DNA of 64,000 nucleotides, taken from the NCBI RefSeq assembly GCF_052076145.1, contig NZ_CP197246.1:2976001-3040000 (forward strand), in the 5' to 3' direction. Below the pieces are notes generated by a model. It saw only the letters and a list, made by a program, of their open reading frames with translations, was not told the DNA's origin and did no database searches. This DNA is from Kitasatospora sp052076145 (lineage in GTDB: Bacteria > Actinomycetota > Actinomycetes > Streptomycetales > Streptomycetaceae). Within the stretch, counting starts at the first letter, position 1. Every line of letters starts with the position of its first letter. Both the position numbers and the translations under genes were made by a program. Below are positions 15,034 to 24,181 of the stretch, in pieces.

Positions 15034-18000
15034 CTAGCGGTGGCGTCCCCTGCGGCGGACGGTCAGGCCGAAGGTGACGAGCAGTGCGGCGGTGCCGAGC
15101 AGCGGAAGGACCGGGAGGTCGCTGCCGGTGTGGGGCAGCGGCTTCGGAGTCGTGGTCGGGGTCGGGGTCACCGGCGGCGTCGGGGTCGGAGTGACCGGCG
15201 GCGTCGGGGGCGGGGTCGGGGGTACGTACGGGAAGACCAGGCCCATGTCCAGGTCGAGGTAGTCGGTGCCGCCGGTGAGGTCGACGGTCTGGGTGAGGCC
15301 GGTGGACTGGTCGGCGTCCGAGTCCTTGGGGCCCGGGGCCCCGGCGGCGTACTGCTTGGTGACGGTGGCGTCGGCCGGGAGGGTGGTCAGGTCGAAGCGG
15401 ACGGCGTACTTGCCGTTCGGCAGCGCTGCGAAGAGGTAGTGCCCGGTGCTGTCGGTGACGGCACTGACCGTCTTGCCGTACTTGTTCCGGACGTTGCGGC
15501 CCTGACCGTCGAGCAGGTGGACGCGGACCCCGGGCACCCCGGGCTCGCCCGCGTCCTGGAGGCCGTTCTTGTTCAGGTCGTTCCAGACGAAGTCACCGAG
15601 CGAGTTGTACGGCGCGGGCGGCCACTGCACGCCGATGCCGACCTTGGCGGGCTCGGCGGGCAGCAGCTGGGCGCCGGTGTTGTCCTTGGCCGTGTAGGCG
15701 AAGCTGTTCCAGGCGAACCCGGCGTCGGGCGCGTCGACGGACGCGACCATGCTCCACGTCAGGGTGAAGGTGCCGCCGGAGGGCAGCGCCCCGGGGCGCC
15801 GGACGCGGAACCAGGTCGCCAGCCCCGGCCCGGGGAAGGTCGCGCTCCACTGCGCACCCGCGTTGCAGGGCGCGTCCGGGGGCGTGGTGGGCAGTTCGGC
15901 TGGGCGGCAGGGGTTCGGGTCGGTGGTGTACTCGATCACCACCGTCGGGTCGCTGCTGGTCAGCGGCACGGTGAGTGAGGGCGTCCAGGTGCTGTCCCGC
16001 TCGACGCCGGGGTTCAGCACGTAGCCGTCACCCGGGCTCGGCAGGCGGTCGTACGCGACGAAGTCGGTGACGGCCTCCGGTGCGTCGTTGCGGACGGTCA
16101 TCCGGTACGAGATGTTGCCACCCGGCGAGGTGGTGCCGGTGCTGCCGTAGTCGGTGTCCTTGTCGCCCTTGACCTCCTTGTACGCGTGCAGCACGGCGGG
16201 CACCTCGATCTGCACCTGCGAGCTGGCCCGGCAGAGCTTCTCGGTGGTGTTGCCGTTGCCGTTCAGGTCGTCGGTGTCCGGCACGCTGCTGTCGGTGCCG
16301 AAGAACATGCAGGTGACGGGCGGTGACGGCTGGTCGGTGGTGACGAACACCTCGTTGGTGAGTGTCCCGGGCCGGGCGCTGCCCGCGACCTGCGCCTCGA
16401 AGAGCACCCGGCTGGCCCGGCTGTCGTGCAGGTACGTCATGTCCGGGTGCGGGCCGGGCCAGGTCATCCGGAGCAGCTGGCGCCCGTCCTTGCCGGGCAG
16501 CACGACCACCTCGGACGGCGCCTTGCTGTCCCCCCATCCGGGGTCGGGCCGGACGGAGCCGTCGACGTAGACCATGCCGGGCGGCAGCAGGTCGAAGAGG
16601 ATCAGCGGCTTGTCGAGGACCTTGCCGCTGCGGTTGTACGGGATGACCTGGAAGGTCGCCTTGCCTCCGGGGGAGAGCACCGCACCCGCCGTGGTGGTCT
16701 TGGCGGCGCCGAGGTTGGTGGCATCGGTGACCCTGGTGTCGGCGCAGGCGTTGCTCTGGGCCCGGACACCGGCCGCGTCGGTGCCGACCAGGTCGACACA
16801 GTTGTGCAGCGGGTCGGGCGCAGTGGTGCCGTCGTGGCCGGTGTAGAGCACCTGCATCAGCACCTGGATCGAGTTGCCGGGGCTCCAGCCGCCCGGGATG
16901 GGGCCGTTCCAGCTGAACCGCAGGCCGTCCAGCCAGCGCCCGACGGGGATGCCGAGCACGTCGTTCGCCGGGTCGGCGGCGCCGTGCGCGAAGCTGACCC
17001 GGCGGGCGGCGGCGCCGTTGAACGGCTTGCCGGGGGTGAAGGTCTGCCAGGCCGGGTCGCCGTTGAGGCGGTACTCCAGGGTCAGCGCGATGCTGGTCGG
17101 GTTCCACGGATCGAGCTGGATGGCCTGCGGGTCGAGCCAGTTGTAGAGGCCGGTGGTCGTCCCGGCGCCCGGGTCGGTCATCACCAGGCTGGTGATCGGG
17201 CCGGCCGTGTTGACGGGGAAGAGACTGAAGCCGTTGACGTCACCCGAGGTGACGGTCGGGCCCCAGGTCTTCCTGACGTCGACCACCACGCCGGTGGTGG
17301 TCGGCTGGAAGGTGGGCGTGACGGCGGTGGCGGTGGAGAGGTCCTTCTCGGCGTCGGGGCCGAGCGGGTCGCCCTTCAGGTCCACCTTGTTGGTCGACGT
17401 GGTGCCGTTGAGGAAGGCCGACTCCGGGTAGTTCACCACCATCACCCCGGGGTACTTGCACCCCGCCTGGCCGTTCCCGGCCCGGAAGTCGCCGATGTCG
17501 TAACCCCAGGTGTTGCTGCCCGGCGGGTTCTCCGTCCACCCGGGCGAGCGGCTGGTGTCGACCACGGCGCCCGGCGGCAGGGTGTCCACCAGGCGGCTGG
17601 CGTCGAGGTCGACGTTGGGCACGCCGTCCTTGGAGCAGGTGCCGAACTGGTACGTGACCGTGCGGCCGTCCTGACTGCTCGTCTGGACGCCCTTGGTGAC
17701 GGTGTACTGGGGCTGGACGACGGCGGTCGTGTTGGCGGTGCCGGTCTGCGGGGTCTCGCGGTCGGCGGTCAGGGCCGCCGTGTTGACGGCCTTGGCGCCG
17801 TTGGCGGTGGTCCAGTTCGGGTACTTGAGGACGACCTTGATGGAGGCCGTGGTGCCCGGGGGCAGCGGCGTCACCATCTTGATCGTCGCGGTACCACCGA
17901 CTGCCCCGGGGGCCGGCATCGTCGAATTGGCGACGTCGACGGTGGAGGCGTCCGGCGTCCACCCGACGAACTCCATCCCGGCCGGGAGTTGGTCCGTGAT

Positions 18001-18222
18001 CGTGGCGTTGGAACACTCAGCCACCGAGCAGGTGTAGTTGAGCGTGTATGTCACGTTCTCGCCCGGGGCGGGCGTGGCCTTGTCGACCGTCTTGGTGAAG
18101 GTGATCGCCGCCTGCGCGGGTTGGGCGGCGATGCCGCCGGTCAGCAGTGTGCCGCAGAGCAGGCCGAAGGCTGCCACCAGGCGTGGTGTTCGGGCTGGGC
18201 CCCGAGGGATGGTCTTCCGCAT
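15034..18222 (-). CDS. LPXTG-anchored surface protein with DUF11-like and SdrD-B-like domains
   Basis: A 1,062-residue secreted wall protein. A signal peptide (about residues 1-38, ending AQPAQA) is followed by several DUF11-like beta-sandwich repeats (for example FTKTVDKATPAPGENVTYTL; others with the TDQLPxGM pattern), then an SdrD B-like collagen-binding-type domain (about 874-985, LGDFVWNDLNKNGLQDAGEP). A Pro/Thr spacer with VTPTPTPP repeats leads to the sorting signal LPHTG (1029-1033), a membrane span and RRRGRHR. It should be attached to peptidoglycan by a sortase; none is in the window. ATG at 18222 is preferred over 18285 because the signal peptide starts there. Likely adhesin or surface-layer role. 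Confidence 0.88.
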   Translation of the reverse strand: MRKTIPRGPARTPRLVAAFGLLCGTLLTGGIAAQPAQAAITFTKTVDKATPAPGENVTYTLNYTCSVAECSNATITDQLPAGMEFVGWTPDASTVDVANSTMPAPGAVGGTATIKMVTPLPPGTTASIKVVLKYPNWTTANGAKAVNTAALTADRETPQTGTANTTAVVQPQYTVTKGVQTSSQDGRTVTYQFGTCSKDGVPNVDLDASRLVDTLPPGAVVDTSRSPGWTENPPGSNTWGYDIGDFRAGNGQAGCKYPGVMVVNYPESAFLNGTTSTNKVDLKGDPLGPDAEKDLSTATAVTPTFQPTTTGVVVDVRKTWGPTVTSGDVNGFSLFPVNTAGPITSLVMTDPGAGTTTGLYNWLDPQAIQLDPWNPTSIALTLEYRLNGDPAWQTFTPGKPFNGAAARRVSFAHGAADPANDVLGIPVGRWLDGLRFSWNGPIPGGWSPGNSIQVLMQVLYTGHDGTTAPDPLHNCVDLVGTDAAGVRAQSNACADTRVTDATNLGAAKTTTAGAVLSPGGKATFQVIPYNRSGKVLDKPLILFDLLPPGMVYVDGSVRPDPGWGDSKAPSEVVVLPGKDGRQLLRMTWPGPHPDMTYLHDSRASRVLFEAQVAGSARPGTLTNEVFVTTDQPSPPVTCMFFGTDSSVPDTDDLNGNGNTTEKLCRASSQVQIEVPAVLHAYKEVKGDKDTDYGSTGTTSPGGNISYRMTVRNDAPEAVTDFVAYDRLPSPGDGYVLNPGVERDSTWTPSLTVPLTSSDPTVVIEYTTDPNPCRPAELPTTPPDAPCNAGAQWSATFPGPGLATWFRVRRPGALPSGGTFTLTWSMVASVDAPDAGFAWNSFAYTAKDNTGAQLLPAEPAKVGIGVQWPPAPYNSLGDFVWNDLNKNGLQDAGEPGVPGVRVHLLDGQGRNVRNKYGKTVSAVTDSTGHYLFAALPNGKYAVRFDLTTLPADATVTKQYAAGAPGPKDSDADQSTGLTQTVDLTGGTDYLDLDMGLVFPYVPPTPPPTPPVTPTPTPPVTPTPTTTPKPLPHTGSDLPVLPLLGTAALLVTFGLTVRRRGRHR

Positions 18223-18318
18223 GGTCCCCAGTGGAACCGCCGGGGTGCGGTCAGCACGCGACGACTCGTCCGAGCGGATGATCATTCATCCGATTGACCC
18301 AACGTCACGCCCGCACCT

Positions 18319-19338
18319 CTAGGTGCCGATGTGACCGGTCGACGATCTGACGATCAGACTGGTCTCCAGTGGAGCGACCACCGGGGCAGGCTCACCGCGC
18401 AGCAGAGCCGCCAAGGCGTCGACGCCCGCCCGGCCCAGCTCCTCGCCCGGGAGGTCGACGGTGGTGAGCGGCGGGGCCAGCAGCGAGGCCACCGGGATGT
18501 TGTCGATGCCGACCACCGCGACGTCCGCCGGGATGCGCAGGCCGAGCTCGGCGGCGGCCTGGTAGAGGCCGGAGGCGACCACGTCGTCGTCGCAGACCAC
18601 GGCCTGCGGCCGGTCCGGTCGGCTCAGCAGCCCGTACGCGGCCGAACTGGCGGCCGCCTGGCCCTCGTTCAGGCTCACCCCGGCCTCCAGCACCTCCAGC
18701 CCCCGGGCCCGTGCCGCCGCCTCGAAGGCCGCCTGCCGCACCCGGAAGGTGTACGCCGAGTGGGTCGAACGCAGGTGGCCGATCCGGCGGTGGCCCAGTG
18801 CGGCCAGATGTTCGACGGCCGCCCGCATGCCGCCTGCCACGTCGAGCTCGACCGTCGGCCGGGCCGGGTCGGTGACCGGGTCGGCGTCCAGGAAGACCAC
18901 CGGGGTGGCCGGCGGCAGCTCGCCGAGCTGGCTGTCGTCCGGCGAGCAGATCAGCAGGCCGTCGAAGCGGCTGGTGGTCGCGGCCTCGGCGAGCGTCGCG
19001 CTCCCCCAGCCGGAGCTGACCACCACCGCCAGGCCGTGCCGCCCGGCCTCCTCGTGGACGCCCGCGAGTACCCGTCCGAAGAACGGCCCGAGGATGTTCG
19101 GCACTGCCAGCAGGATCATCCCGCTCCGGCCCAGCCGCAGCTGCCGCCCGGCGGCCTGCGGCCGGTAGCCGAGCGAACGTGCGGCCTCCCGGACCCGTTC
19201 CCGGGTCGCGTCGGAGACGCGGTGGCCCGCCTCGGTGCCCGAGAAGACCAGCGAGACCGTCGCCTGGGAGACCCCGGCGAGCCGCGCCACGTCCCGCCCG
19301 GTGGGGCGCTTGGCCGGGGGCTCGGGAGGGAAGGTCAC
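18319..19338 (-). CDS. LacI-family transcriptional regulator
   Basis: A 339-residue LacI/GalR repressor: N-terminal helix-turn-helix RDVARLAGVSQATVSLVFSG (about residues 14-33), hinge helix RPQAAGRQLR, then a periplasmic-binding-like effector domain with the typical end AVVGIDNIPVASLLAPPLTTVDLP. The ligand is probably a sugar but no sugar genes are adjacent. GTG at 19338 starts four bases after the DUF4229 stop, so the two genes are probably co-transcribed. It lies upstream of the LPXTG surface-protein gene in the same direction (96 bases), which it might regulate. Confidence 0.9.
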   Translation of the reverse strand: MTFPPEPPAKRPTGRDVARLAGVSQATVSLVFSGTEAGHRVSDATRERVREAARSLGYRPQAAGRQLRLGRSGMILLAVPNILGPFFGRVLAGVHEEAGRHGLAVVVSSGWGSATLAEAATTSRFDGLLICSPDDSQLGELPPATPVVFLDADPVTDPARPTVELDVAGGMRAAVEHLAALGHRRIGHLRSTHSAYTFRVRQAAFEAAARARGLEVLEAGVSLNEGQAAASSAAYGLLSRPDRPQAVVCDDDVVASGLYQAAAELGLRIPADVAVVGIDNIPVASLLAPPLTTVDLPGEELGRAGVDALAALLRGEPAPVVAPLETSLIVRSSTGHIGT

Positions 19339-19342
19339 CGGC

Positions 19343-19675
19343 TCAGTTCTGCGGCGTGGCCGCCGAGCGGGCGGCCTCGTCGATCGCGTCCTCCTCGGCG
19401 TTCTGGGCCGCGATCCGGGCGGAGGTCTTCGTCCGCCGCCCCTCGATCTTCGCCACGATCTGCGCCGACATCTCGTCCCGCTGCTTGCTCAGCAGCACGT
19501 AGCTCAGCGGCGCCGAGACCAGCCCGGCCACCAGCACCAGGAACACGTACCCCGTCGTCCCCGAGACCGGGATCACCCCGAAGTGGCCCAGCAGCATCGC
19601 CACCAGCAGGCAGCCGAGGAAGATGCTGGCCCGCATCGAGGTGTAGCGGAGCGTGGCGTGCGACTTGCTGCTCAC
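19343..19675 (-). CDS. DUF4229 small membrane protein
   Basis: A 110-residue protein with the DUF4229 opening SKSHATLRYT, two membrane segments (about residues 15-30 and 38-57) joined by a short loop, then SYVLLSKQRDEM and a charged coiled C-terminal tail rich in Ala, Glu and Arg. The family is widespread and of unknown function in streptomycetes. GTG at 19675 has GGAAGGA ten bases upstream and matches the family start. It ends four bases before the LacI-type gene. Confidence 0.85.
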   Translation of the reverse strand: MSSKSHATLRYTSMRASIFLGCLLVAMLLGHFGVIPVSGTTGYVFLVLVAGLVSAPLSYVLLSKQRDEMSAQIVAKIEGRRTKTSARIAAQNAEEDAIDEAARSAATPQN

Positions 19676-19747
19676 GGCGGTGGAGTCCTTCCGGGGTCCT
19701 GCGGCGACTGGTCTCCCAGTGAAACACGAGCCCCGCGGCGTACGGAC

Positions 19748-19764
19748 CCAGGGGCGCGGCCGGT
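19748..19764. repeat. CCAGGGGCGCGGCCGGT intergenic repeat, copy 1
   Basis: A 17-base sequence identical to 27226-27242 and sharing its first 11 bases with the arm of the serC terminator (53250-53260). All copies lie next to stop codons. It resembles a widespread streptomycete intergenic palindrome fragment. Confidence 0.5.
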
Positions 19765-19773
19765 CGTGTGCGG

Positions 19774-20298
19774 CTACTGCCGGAGGTCCAGCCACATGGT
19801 GACGTCGTCGCGGTCGTCGCCCGGCGCGACCCTGATCGCCCCGGGGACGCGGCCGACCTCGACGTAGCCGCTGCGGCCGTAGAAGCGTTCGAGCCCCTGG
19901 CCGCCGCGCAGGGTGAGCCGCAGGCCGTCCAGGCCCCAGCCACGGGCGATCCGCTCGGCCTCGGCCATCAGCTCGGCGCCGTGGCCGCGCCCCTGGAAGT
20001 CGGGGTGCAGCATGACGCGCTTGAGCAGCCGCCAGTGGTCCATCAGCGAGAACCGCATGTCCTCGAAGAACAGCACCCCGGCGACCCGCCCGTCCGCGTA
20101 CCCGACCAGGAGCCGGTCGGCCTGGCCGGGGCCGACCCCGCCGAACTGCTTCTCGGCCGTCGCCCACACGTCGTCCTCCGTCACGGGCGGGACGAAGCCG
20201 ACGGAGCCGCCGGCGTTGCTGGCGTCCGTCCAGAGGGTGACGATCTCGGCCCGCAGCTCAGGGGTCAGATCCGGGTCGAGAGCAAAGGTCAGTGTCAT
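19774..20298 (-). CDS. GNAT-family N-acetyltransferase
   Basis: A 174-residue GNAT. The acetyl-CoA pyrophosphate loop is clear in LHPDFQGRGHGAELMAEAER (Q-x-R-G-x-G, about residues 97-103), with GLERFYGRSGYVEVGRVPG closing the domain. N-terminal residues ALDPDLTPELRAEIVTLWTDA match the antibiotic-acetyltransferase-like subgroup. The substrate is unknown. It stands between an MFS gene and the DUF4229 gene on the same strand. Confidence 0.88.
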   Translation of the reverse strand: MTLTFALDPDLTPELRAEIVTLWTDASNAGGSVGFVPPVTEDDVWATAEKQFGGVGPGQADRLLVGYADGRVAGVLFFEDMRFSLMDHWRLLKRVMLHPDFQGRGHGAELMAEAERIARGWGLDGLRLTLRGGQGLERFYGRSGYVEVGRVPGAIRVAPGDDRDDVTMWLDLRQ

Positions 20299-20335
20299 AC
20301 CCCCAGAGCCTAGTAGGCCCTTACGACGCGAGCCC

Positions 20336-21682
20336 TCACGAGAGCGCCGGCGCGAGCCGCCCGCCGCGCGCCCGCAGCGCGAGGCAGCACAGCACCGCGA
20401 CCGCGCAGAGCCCGCCCGCCGCGTACCAGGCCGCGTCGTAGTTGCCGAAGTGGTCGCGGGCCAGACCGGCCAGCGCGGCGACGGCCGCCGCGCCGATCTG
20501 GTGGGCCGCCAGCACCCAGCCGAAGACGATCGGGGCGTCGGCGCCGAAGTACTGGCGGCAGAGCGCGACCGTCGGCGGCACGGTGGCGACCCAGTCCAGG
20601 CCGTAGAACACCACGAAGGCGAGGATCGGCGGGTGCAGCGAACCCGCGAACAGCTGCGGGAGGACGAGCAGCGAGAGGCCGCGCAGCGCGTAGTAGGTGA
20701 TCAGCAGCGTCCGGGAGTCGAAGCGGTCGGTGAACCAACCGCTGGCTATCGTCCCGACGACGTCGAAGACACCGACCAGGGCGAGCAGGCTCGCGCTGGT
20801 GGTGACGGGCATGCCGTGGTCGTGGGCGGCGGGGATGAAGTGGGTGCCGACCAGGCCCGCCGTGGTCGCGCCGCAGATCGCGAAGGAGCCCGCGAGCAGC
20901 CAGAACGCCTTGCGGCGGGCGGCCTCCCGGAGCACCCGCAGGCTGCGGGCGAGCGCACTGCCGCCGAGCACCGGGGCGGGCGGCTGCTCGGTCGCGCCGT
21001 ACGGGAGCAGCCCGAGGTCGGCGGGGCGCTCGCGCATCAGCAGCAGCACCGGGACGGCGACGGCGGTGGCGCAGAGCGAGACCAGGACGACGGCCGTCCG
21101 CCAGCCGTGCTGCTCGACCAGCCAGGCGAGCAGCGGCATGAAGACGAGGTTGCCGGCCGCGCTCGCGGCGGTGAGCACGCCGGTGACGAGCCCCTGCCGG
21201 GCGGCGAACCAGCGGCCGCTGACGGTGGTGGCGAACGCGCCCGCCATCGAGCCGCTGCCGAGGCCGACCAGCACGCCCCAGCAGAGCACCAGCTGCCAGC
21301 TCTGCGTCATCAGCACCGTCAGCCCGGCGCCGGTGGAGATGGTGAGCAGCGCGCAGACCACCACCAGCCGGACGCCGAAGCGGTCCATCAGGGCGGCGGC
21401 GAACGGCGCGGTGAGCCCGTAGAGGGTGAGGTTGACCGAGACGGCGCCGGCGATCGTCGCGTGCGACCAGCCGAACTCGGAGTTCAGGGCGTCCATCATC
21501 AGGCCGGGCGTCGAGCGGAAGCCGGCCGAGCCGAGCAGGACGAGCAGGGCGACCCCGGCGACGACCCAGGCGTAGTGCAGGCGCGGTGCTCCGGCGGGGG
21601 CCGGCTCGGGCGCTGACTCGGGGGCCGGCTCGAGGACGGCCTCGGGGGCGGTCGGGGCTTCTTCGGCGGGTGCGTCGTTCAC
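20336..21682 (-). CDS. MFS transporter (oxalate/formate antiporter-like)
   Basis: A 448-residue major facilitator with twelve hydrophobic segments after a 34-residue Ala/Glu/Pro-rich N-terminus. The N-terminal half matches the monocarboxylate/OxlT-like group (HYAWVVAGVALLVLLGSAGF; ALMDRFGVRLVVV; GLGSGSMAGAFATTVSGRWFAARQG). The transported acid is unknown. The likely start is GTG at 21682, with no strong ribosome site. The 417 bases upstream have no gene. Confidence 0.87.
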   Translation of the reverse strand: MNDAPAEEAPTAPEAVLEPAPESAPEPAPAGAPRLHYAWVVAGVALLVLLGSAGFRSTPGLMMDALNSEFGWSHATIAGAVSVNLTLYGLTAPFAAALMDRFGVRLVVVCALLTISTGAGLTVLMTQSWQLVLCWGVLVGLGSGSMAGAFATTVSGRWFAARQGLVTGVLTAASAAGNLVFMPLLAWLVEQHGWRTAVVLVSLCATAVAVPVLLLMRERPADLGLLPYGATEQPPAPVLGGSALARSLRVLREAARRKAFWLLAGSFAICGATTAGLVGTHFIPAAHDHGMPVTTSASLLALVGVFDVVGTIASGWFTDRFDSRTLLITYYALRGLSLLVLPQLFAGSLHPPILAFVVFYGLDWVATVPPTVALCRQYFGADAPIVFGWVLAAHQIGAAAVAALAGLARDHFGNYDAAWYAAGGLCAVAVLCCLALRARGGRLAPALS

Positions 21683-22099
21683 AGCCCGAGTCTGCTGACC
21701 CGGCGGCCGCCGGACGAGGGGTTTGACTGCCAGCTTTCACCAGGATCGAGCCATGCCCGGCCCAGGCAGGCGGCCCGTCGGTCGGATGGCGGCGCGACGT
21801 ACGCTCCCCATGCCCGTCCGGCGGGCCGCCATCCGTCCCCCGCGTGCGGGGCCCCTACGGACCGTCCGGTCCGTGCCGCACGCCAGCTCTCCGTACTCGT
21901 CGAGGAGGTGTCCGATGCGGCCGGCAGCGTGCGGTCCCCCATGCTGGCGCCGTCGGACACGGCCTCGACGTCCCCTCACTCGACGGGGAGCTGCACCCAA
22001 GAGTGATCAGTCGGATACGTCACGTCAATGGGTTGTCTGAAATTCGGAATGGTTGGCGCGCATTTCCGGCGCGCGGACGCCCGGTGGGCGTACGGGGGC
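21683..22099. other. 417-bp gap upstream of the MFS gene
   Basis: No convincing gene. Short frames exist on both strands, but none combines a ribosome site, GC3 bias and recognisable sequence. The segment presumably holds the promoter of the leftward MFS gene and the 3' end of the ATPase transcript. No strong hairpin was found. Confidence 0.4.
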
Positions 22100-22567
22100 T
22101 CAACCGGCGTACGCACTCTCGGCAGGCGCCGCATCGGCCGGGCGGGCGGCCATCGGGCCCGAGCTGATCTCGCACCAGACCCGCTTCCCGGAGCCCTCCG
22201 GGTACCAGCCCCAGCGGTCGCAGAGCAGCTCGACCAGCTCCAGCCCGCGCCCGTTGGTCGCGTCGCCGGGCGCGTGCCGGGGGGCGGGCGCGGCCTGGCT
22301 GGCGTCCGCGACCTCGACCCGGACGAGGTCGAAGGAGGCGACCGGCACGGCGCCGCAGACCGGCATCGACAGCCTCAGCACGGCGGGCGACCCGGTGTGC
22401 ACCACCGCGTTGGTGACCAGCTCGGAGACGACCAGCACCAGCGTCTCGGCGATCGGGGTGTCCGGGTCGAGCCCGTGCCCCTTGAGGCGGGTGCGCACCC
22501 AGCGGCGCGCTCGGCCGACCTCGGCAGGGTCCGCCTGGACCGCCAGCTGCACCTGAAGTACCTGCAC
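22100..22567 (-). CDS. Anti-sigma-factor-type ATP-binding protein (HATPase_c_2)
   Basis: A 155-residue histidine-kinase-like ATPase of the SpoIIAB/RsbW-like group that streptomycetes carry in large numbers. The N box is in AETLVLVVSELVTNAVVHTGSPA (E-L-x-T-N-A), the G1 region is ADASQAAPAP and the G2 segment is TNGRGLELVELLCDRWGW. Such proteins usually bind a sigma factor or a partner-switch antagonist; none is identified here, though the neighbouring divergent gene encodes a sigma-region-2-like protein. GTG at 22567 fits the family start, but GGAG is only two bases away; an ATG at 22693 would add 42 non-conserved residues. Confidence 0.8.
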   Translation of the reverse strand: MQVLQVQLAVQADPAEVGRARRWVRTRLKGHGLDPDTPIAETLVLVVSELVTNAVVHTGSPAVLRLSMPVCGAVPVASFDLVRVEVADASQAAPAPRHAPGDATNGRGLELVELLCDRWGWYPEGSGKRVWCEISSGPMAARPADAAPAESAYAG

Positions 22568-23109
22568 CGCTCCACCACCCGCACTCGCAGTTCGGCCAAA
22601 CACCCCGCTGCCCGGCACGGGCTTCGGGGGCTCTTCTCTCGCCGGTCCGGCCGGCCGGCCGCGCACAATCCGAGGCCTGGTCGGACTGCCCATGGCTTCG
22701 TCACGAATACGCCTCAGGATGATCCGGCATACCGGTCACAGCAAGCGCTTCAGGCATATTCCAGCGATCGGGGGACACCGCGGTGCATACTGTCCCGCTC
22801 ACCCTGACGAGCTTCGCACCAGCGGTCGTCCGGCCGGCCGGCCGAGGCGGTGGTAGCGCCCCGCGGACGAGCGTATTGAAAGTACCGCCACGCGGGCCCC
22901 AAGGTGCGGCCGCCACGAGCGAACCACCCTCCCTACATGTGTCCACGGCCGGTCGAACATCAACGGCCGGTGCGAGCAGTGGATCTGACGATCCGAAACA
23001 TCCTTCTTCCTATTCGCACGTTTTCTCCACGCCCGCGCAGACTCCCGGGATACCGTGGGCCGGACCGGGCACGTGGACAGAGGCACGAACGGGGACAGAG
23101 GAGAGGCCC
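22568..23109. other. 542-bp divergent intergenic region
   Basis: This lies between the ATPase and the sigma-like gene. The frame of the sigma-like gene is open back to 22783, but that part is Ser/Pro/Thr-rich without homology and was not accepted as coding. Repeated CCGGCCGGCCG strings occur near 22649 and 22833. No promoter could be fixed with confidence. Confidence 0.35.
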
Positions 23110-24165
23110 ATGGCCGCCGTCGACCCCCATGAGGACGACGCGCTGCACCGCCGGTTGGCCGATGGCGAGGAGAGCGCTCTCGGGGAGCTCTACGACCGGT
23201 ACGCGCCCCCGGCGCACGGCCTCGCCCAGCGCCTGATGGGTGACCAGGCCGCCGCCGAACACCTCACCTGCGAGATCTTCGCCGGCCTCTGGACCAATCC
23301 GGGGACGGCCCGGCTCGGCGCCGACGCCGTCCTGGAGGCCGCCGACCCGCTCGACCCGCCCGTGGCGCTGCGTCAGCAGGTGCTCGACCGCTGCCTGGCC
23401 CGGCGGCCCGCCCTGCTGCCCGTACCGCCCTGGGCCGCCCCGTACGCGGCCGAGACCGCCCGGCTGGATTCGCTGCTGCGCGACCTCGGGCCCGCGGAGT
23501 GGCAGGAGACCGTCGAGCTCGCCTGGCACGGCGGCGTCGAGCGACTGCGGCCGGCCCAGGTGCTCCGGCACCTCGCCGAGGTGGACGCCCGGCTGGCCCC
23601 CGCGCTGGGCCTCCCCGCCGACGGCGGCCAGCCCCCGGCACCGGGCGACGAGCGCTCGCACTGGCGGCGGCAGAGCCACGCCCTCGTCCGCCGCGCCGGG
23701 CTGGGCGCCGTCGGCACCGCCCTCGTCGACCACGGCTTCGCCGTCCTGCCGCTGCACGACGCCTTCCTCGACCGCGCCTTCGAGTGCTGGATCCACGGCG
23801 ACGACATCGCCCGCGCCGTCGACTACCCGTACACCCCGCCCGCGCCCAAGCACCTGCGGCTGATGGTCGACCTCGCGGCCCGGATGCTGCCCGCCGCGCT
23901 CGCCGCCCGGCCTACCCCCACCCCGCCGCTGCCCCGGCTGGTGCGGCTGGTCGTCGAGGGCCCGGCGGCGGGCGAGTGGCTCGTCCCGCTGGACGGCACC
24001 GCCGACAACGCCGACGTGGTCGCCTCGGTGGCCGTCGACGGACTGGAGTTCTGCTACCTGGCCGCCGCCCGCCGCGACCCGGCCCGCCTCCCGGTCGGCC
24101 AGTACGGCGACGCGGCGGCGGTGCGGCAGCTCCTGGAGGCGGCGCCCCTGCTCTCCCGCCCCTGA
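23110..24165 (+). CDS. Sigma-70 region-2-like N-terminus fused to an MDMPI-type domain
   Basis: A 351-residue protein. Residues about 8-60 (HRRLADGEESALGELYDRYA, then AEHLTCEIFAGLW) look like ECF sigma region 2 with the usual D-x-F/V-Q-E-V-F part altered. Region 4 is not recognisable; LRPAQVLRHLAEVDARL near 160 is the remnant of that position. Residues about 190-345 match the maleylpyruvate-isomerase/DinB fold, with candidate metal ligands in SHWRRQSHAL and CWIHGDDIARA and an MDMPI_C-like end. ATG at 23110 has GAGGAGAGG directly upstream. It probably acts as a regulator with a metal- or thiol-sensing domain; transcriptional activity is uncertain. Confidence 0.75.
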   Translation: MAAVDPHEDDALHRRLADGEESALGELYDRYAPPAHGLAQRLMGDQAAAEHLTCEIFAGLWTNPGTARLGADAVLEAADPLDPPVALRQQVLDRCLARRPALLPVPPWAAPYAAETARLDSLLRDLGPAEWQETVELAWHGGVERLRPAQVLRHLAEVDARLAPALGLPADGGQPPAPGDERSHWRRQSHALVRRAGLGAVGTALVDHGFAVLPLHDAFLDRAFECWIHGDDIARAVDYPYTPPAPKHLRLMVDLAARMLPAALAARPTPTPPLPRLVRLVVEGPAAGEWLVPLDGTADNADVVASVAVDGLEFCYLAAARRDPARLPVGQYGDAAAVRQLLEAAPLLSRP

Positions 24166-24181
24166 AGGGAGCCCAGGGCGG

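Noticed and set aside
15165..15235. GGCGTCGGGGTCGG-like tandem repeats as a DNA element
   Set aside because: They encode the Pro/Thr wall-spanning repeats of the LPXTG protein in frame, so they are explained by coding.
21844..22040. Small genes in the 21.7-22.1 kb gap
   Set aside because: A GAGGAGG precedes an ATG near 21914 and another frame has good GC3, but the two do not coincide in one frame with a recognisable product.
22783..23109. N-terminal extension of the sigma-like protein to 22783
   Set aside because: The extension is Ser/Thr/Pro-rich without homology, whereas ATG at 23110 has a strong GAGGAGAGG directly upstream.
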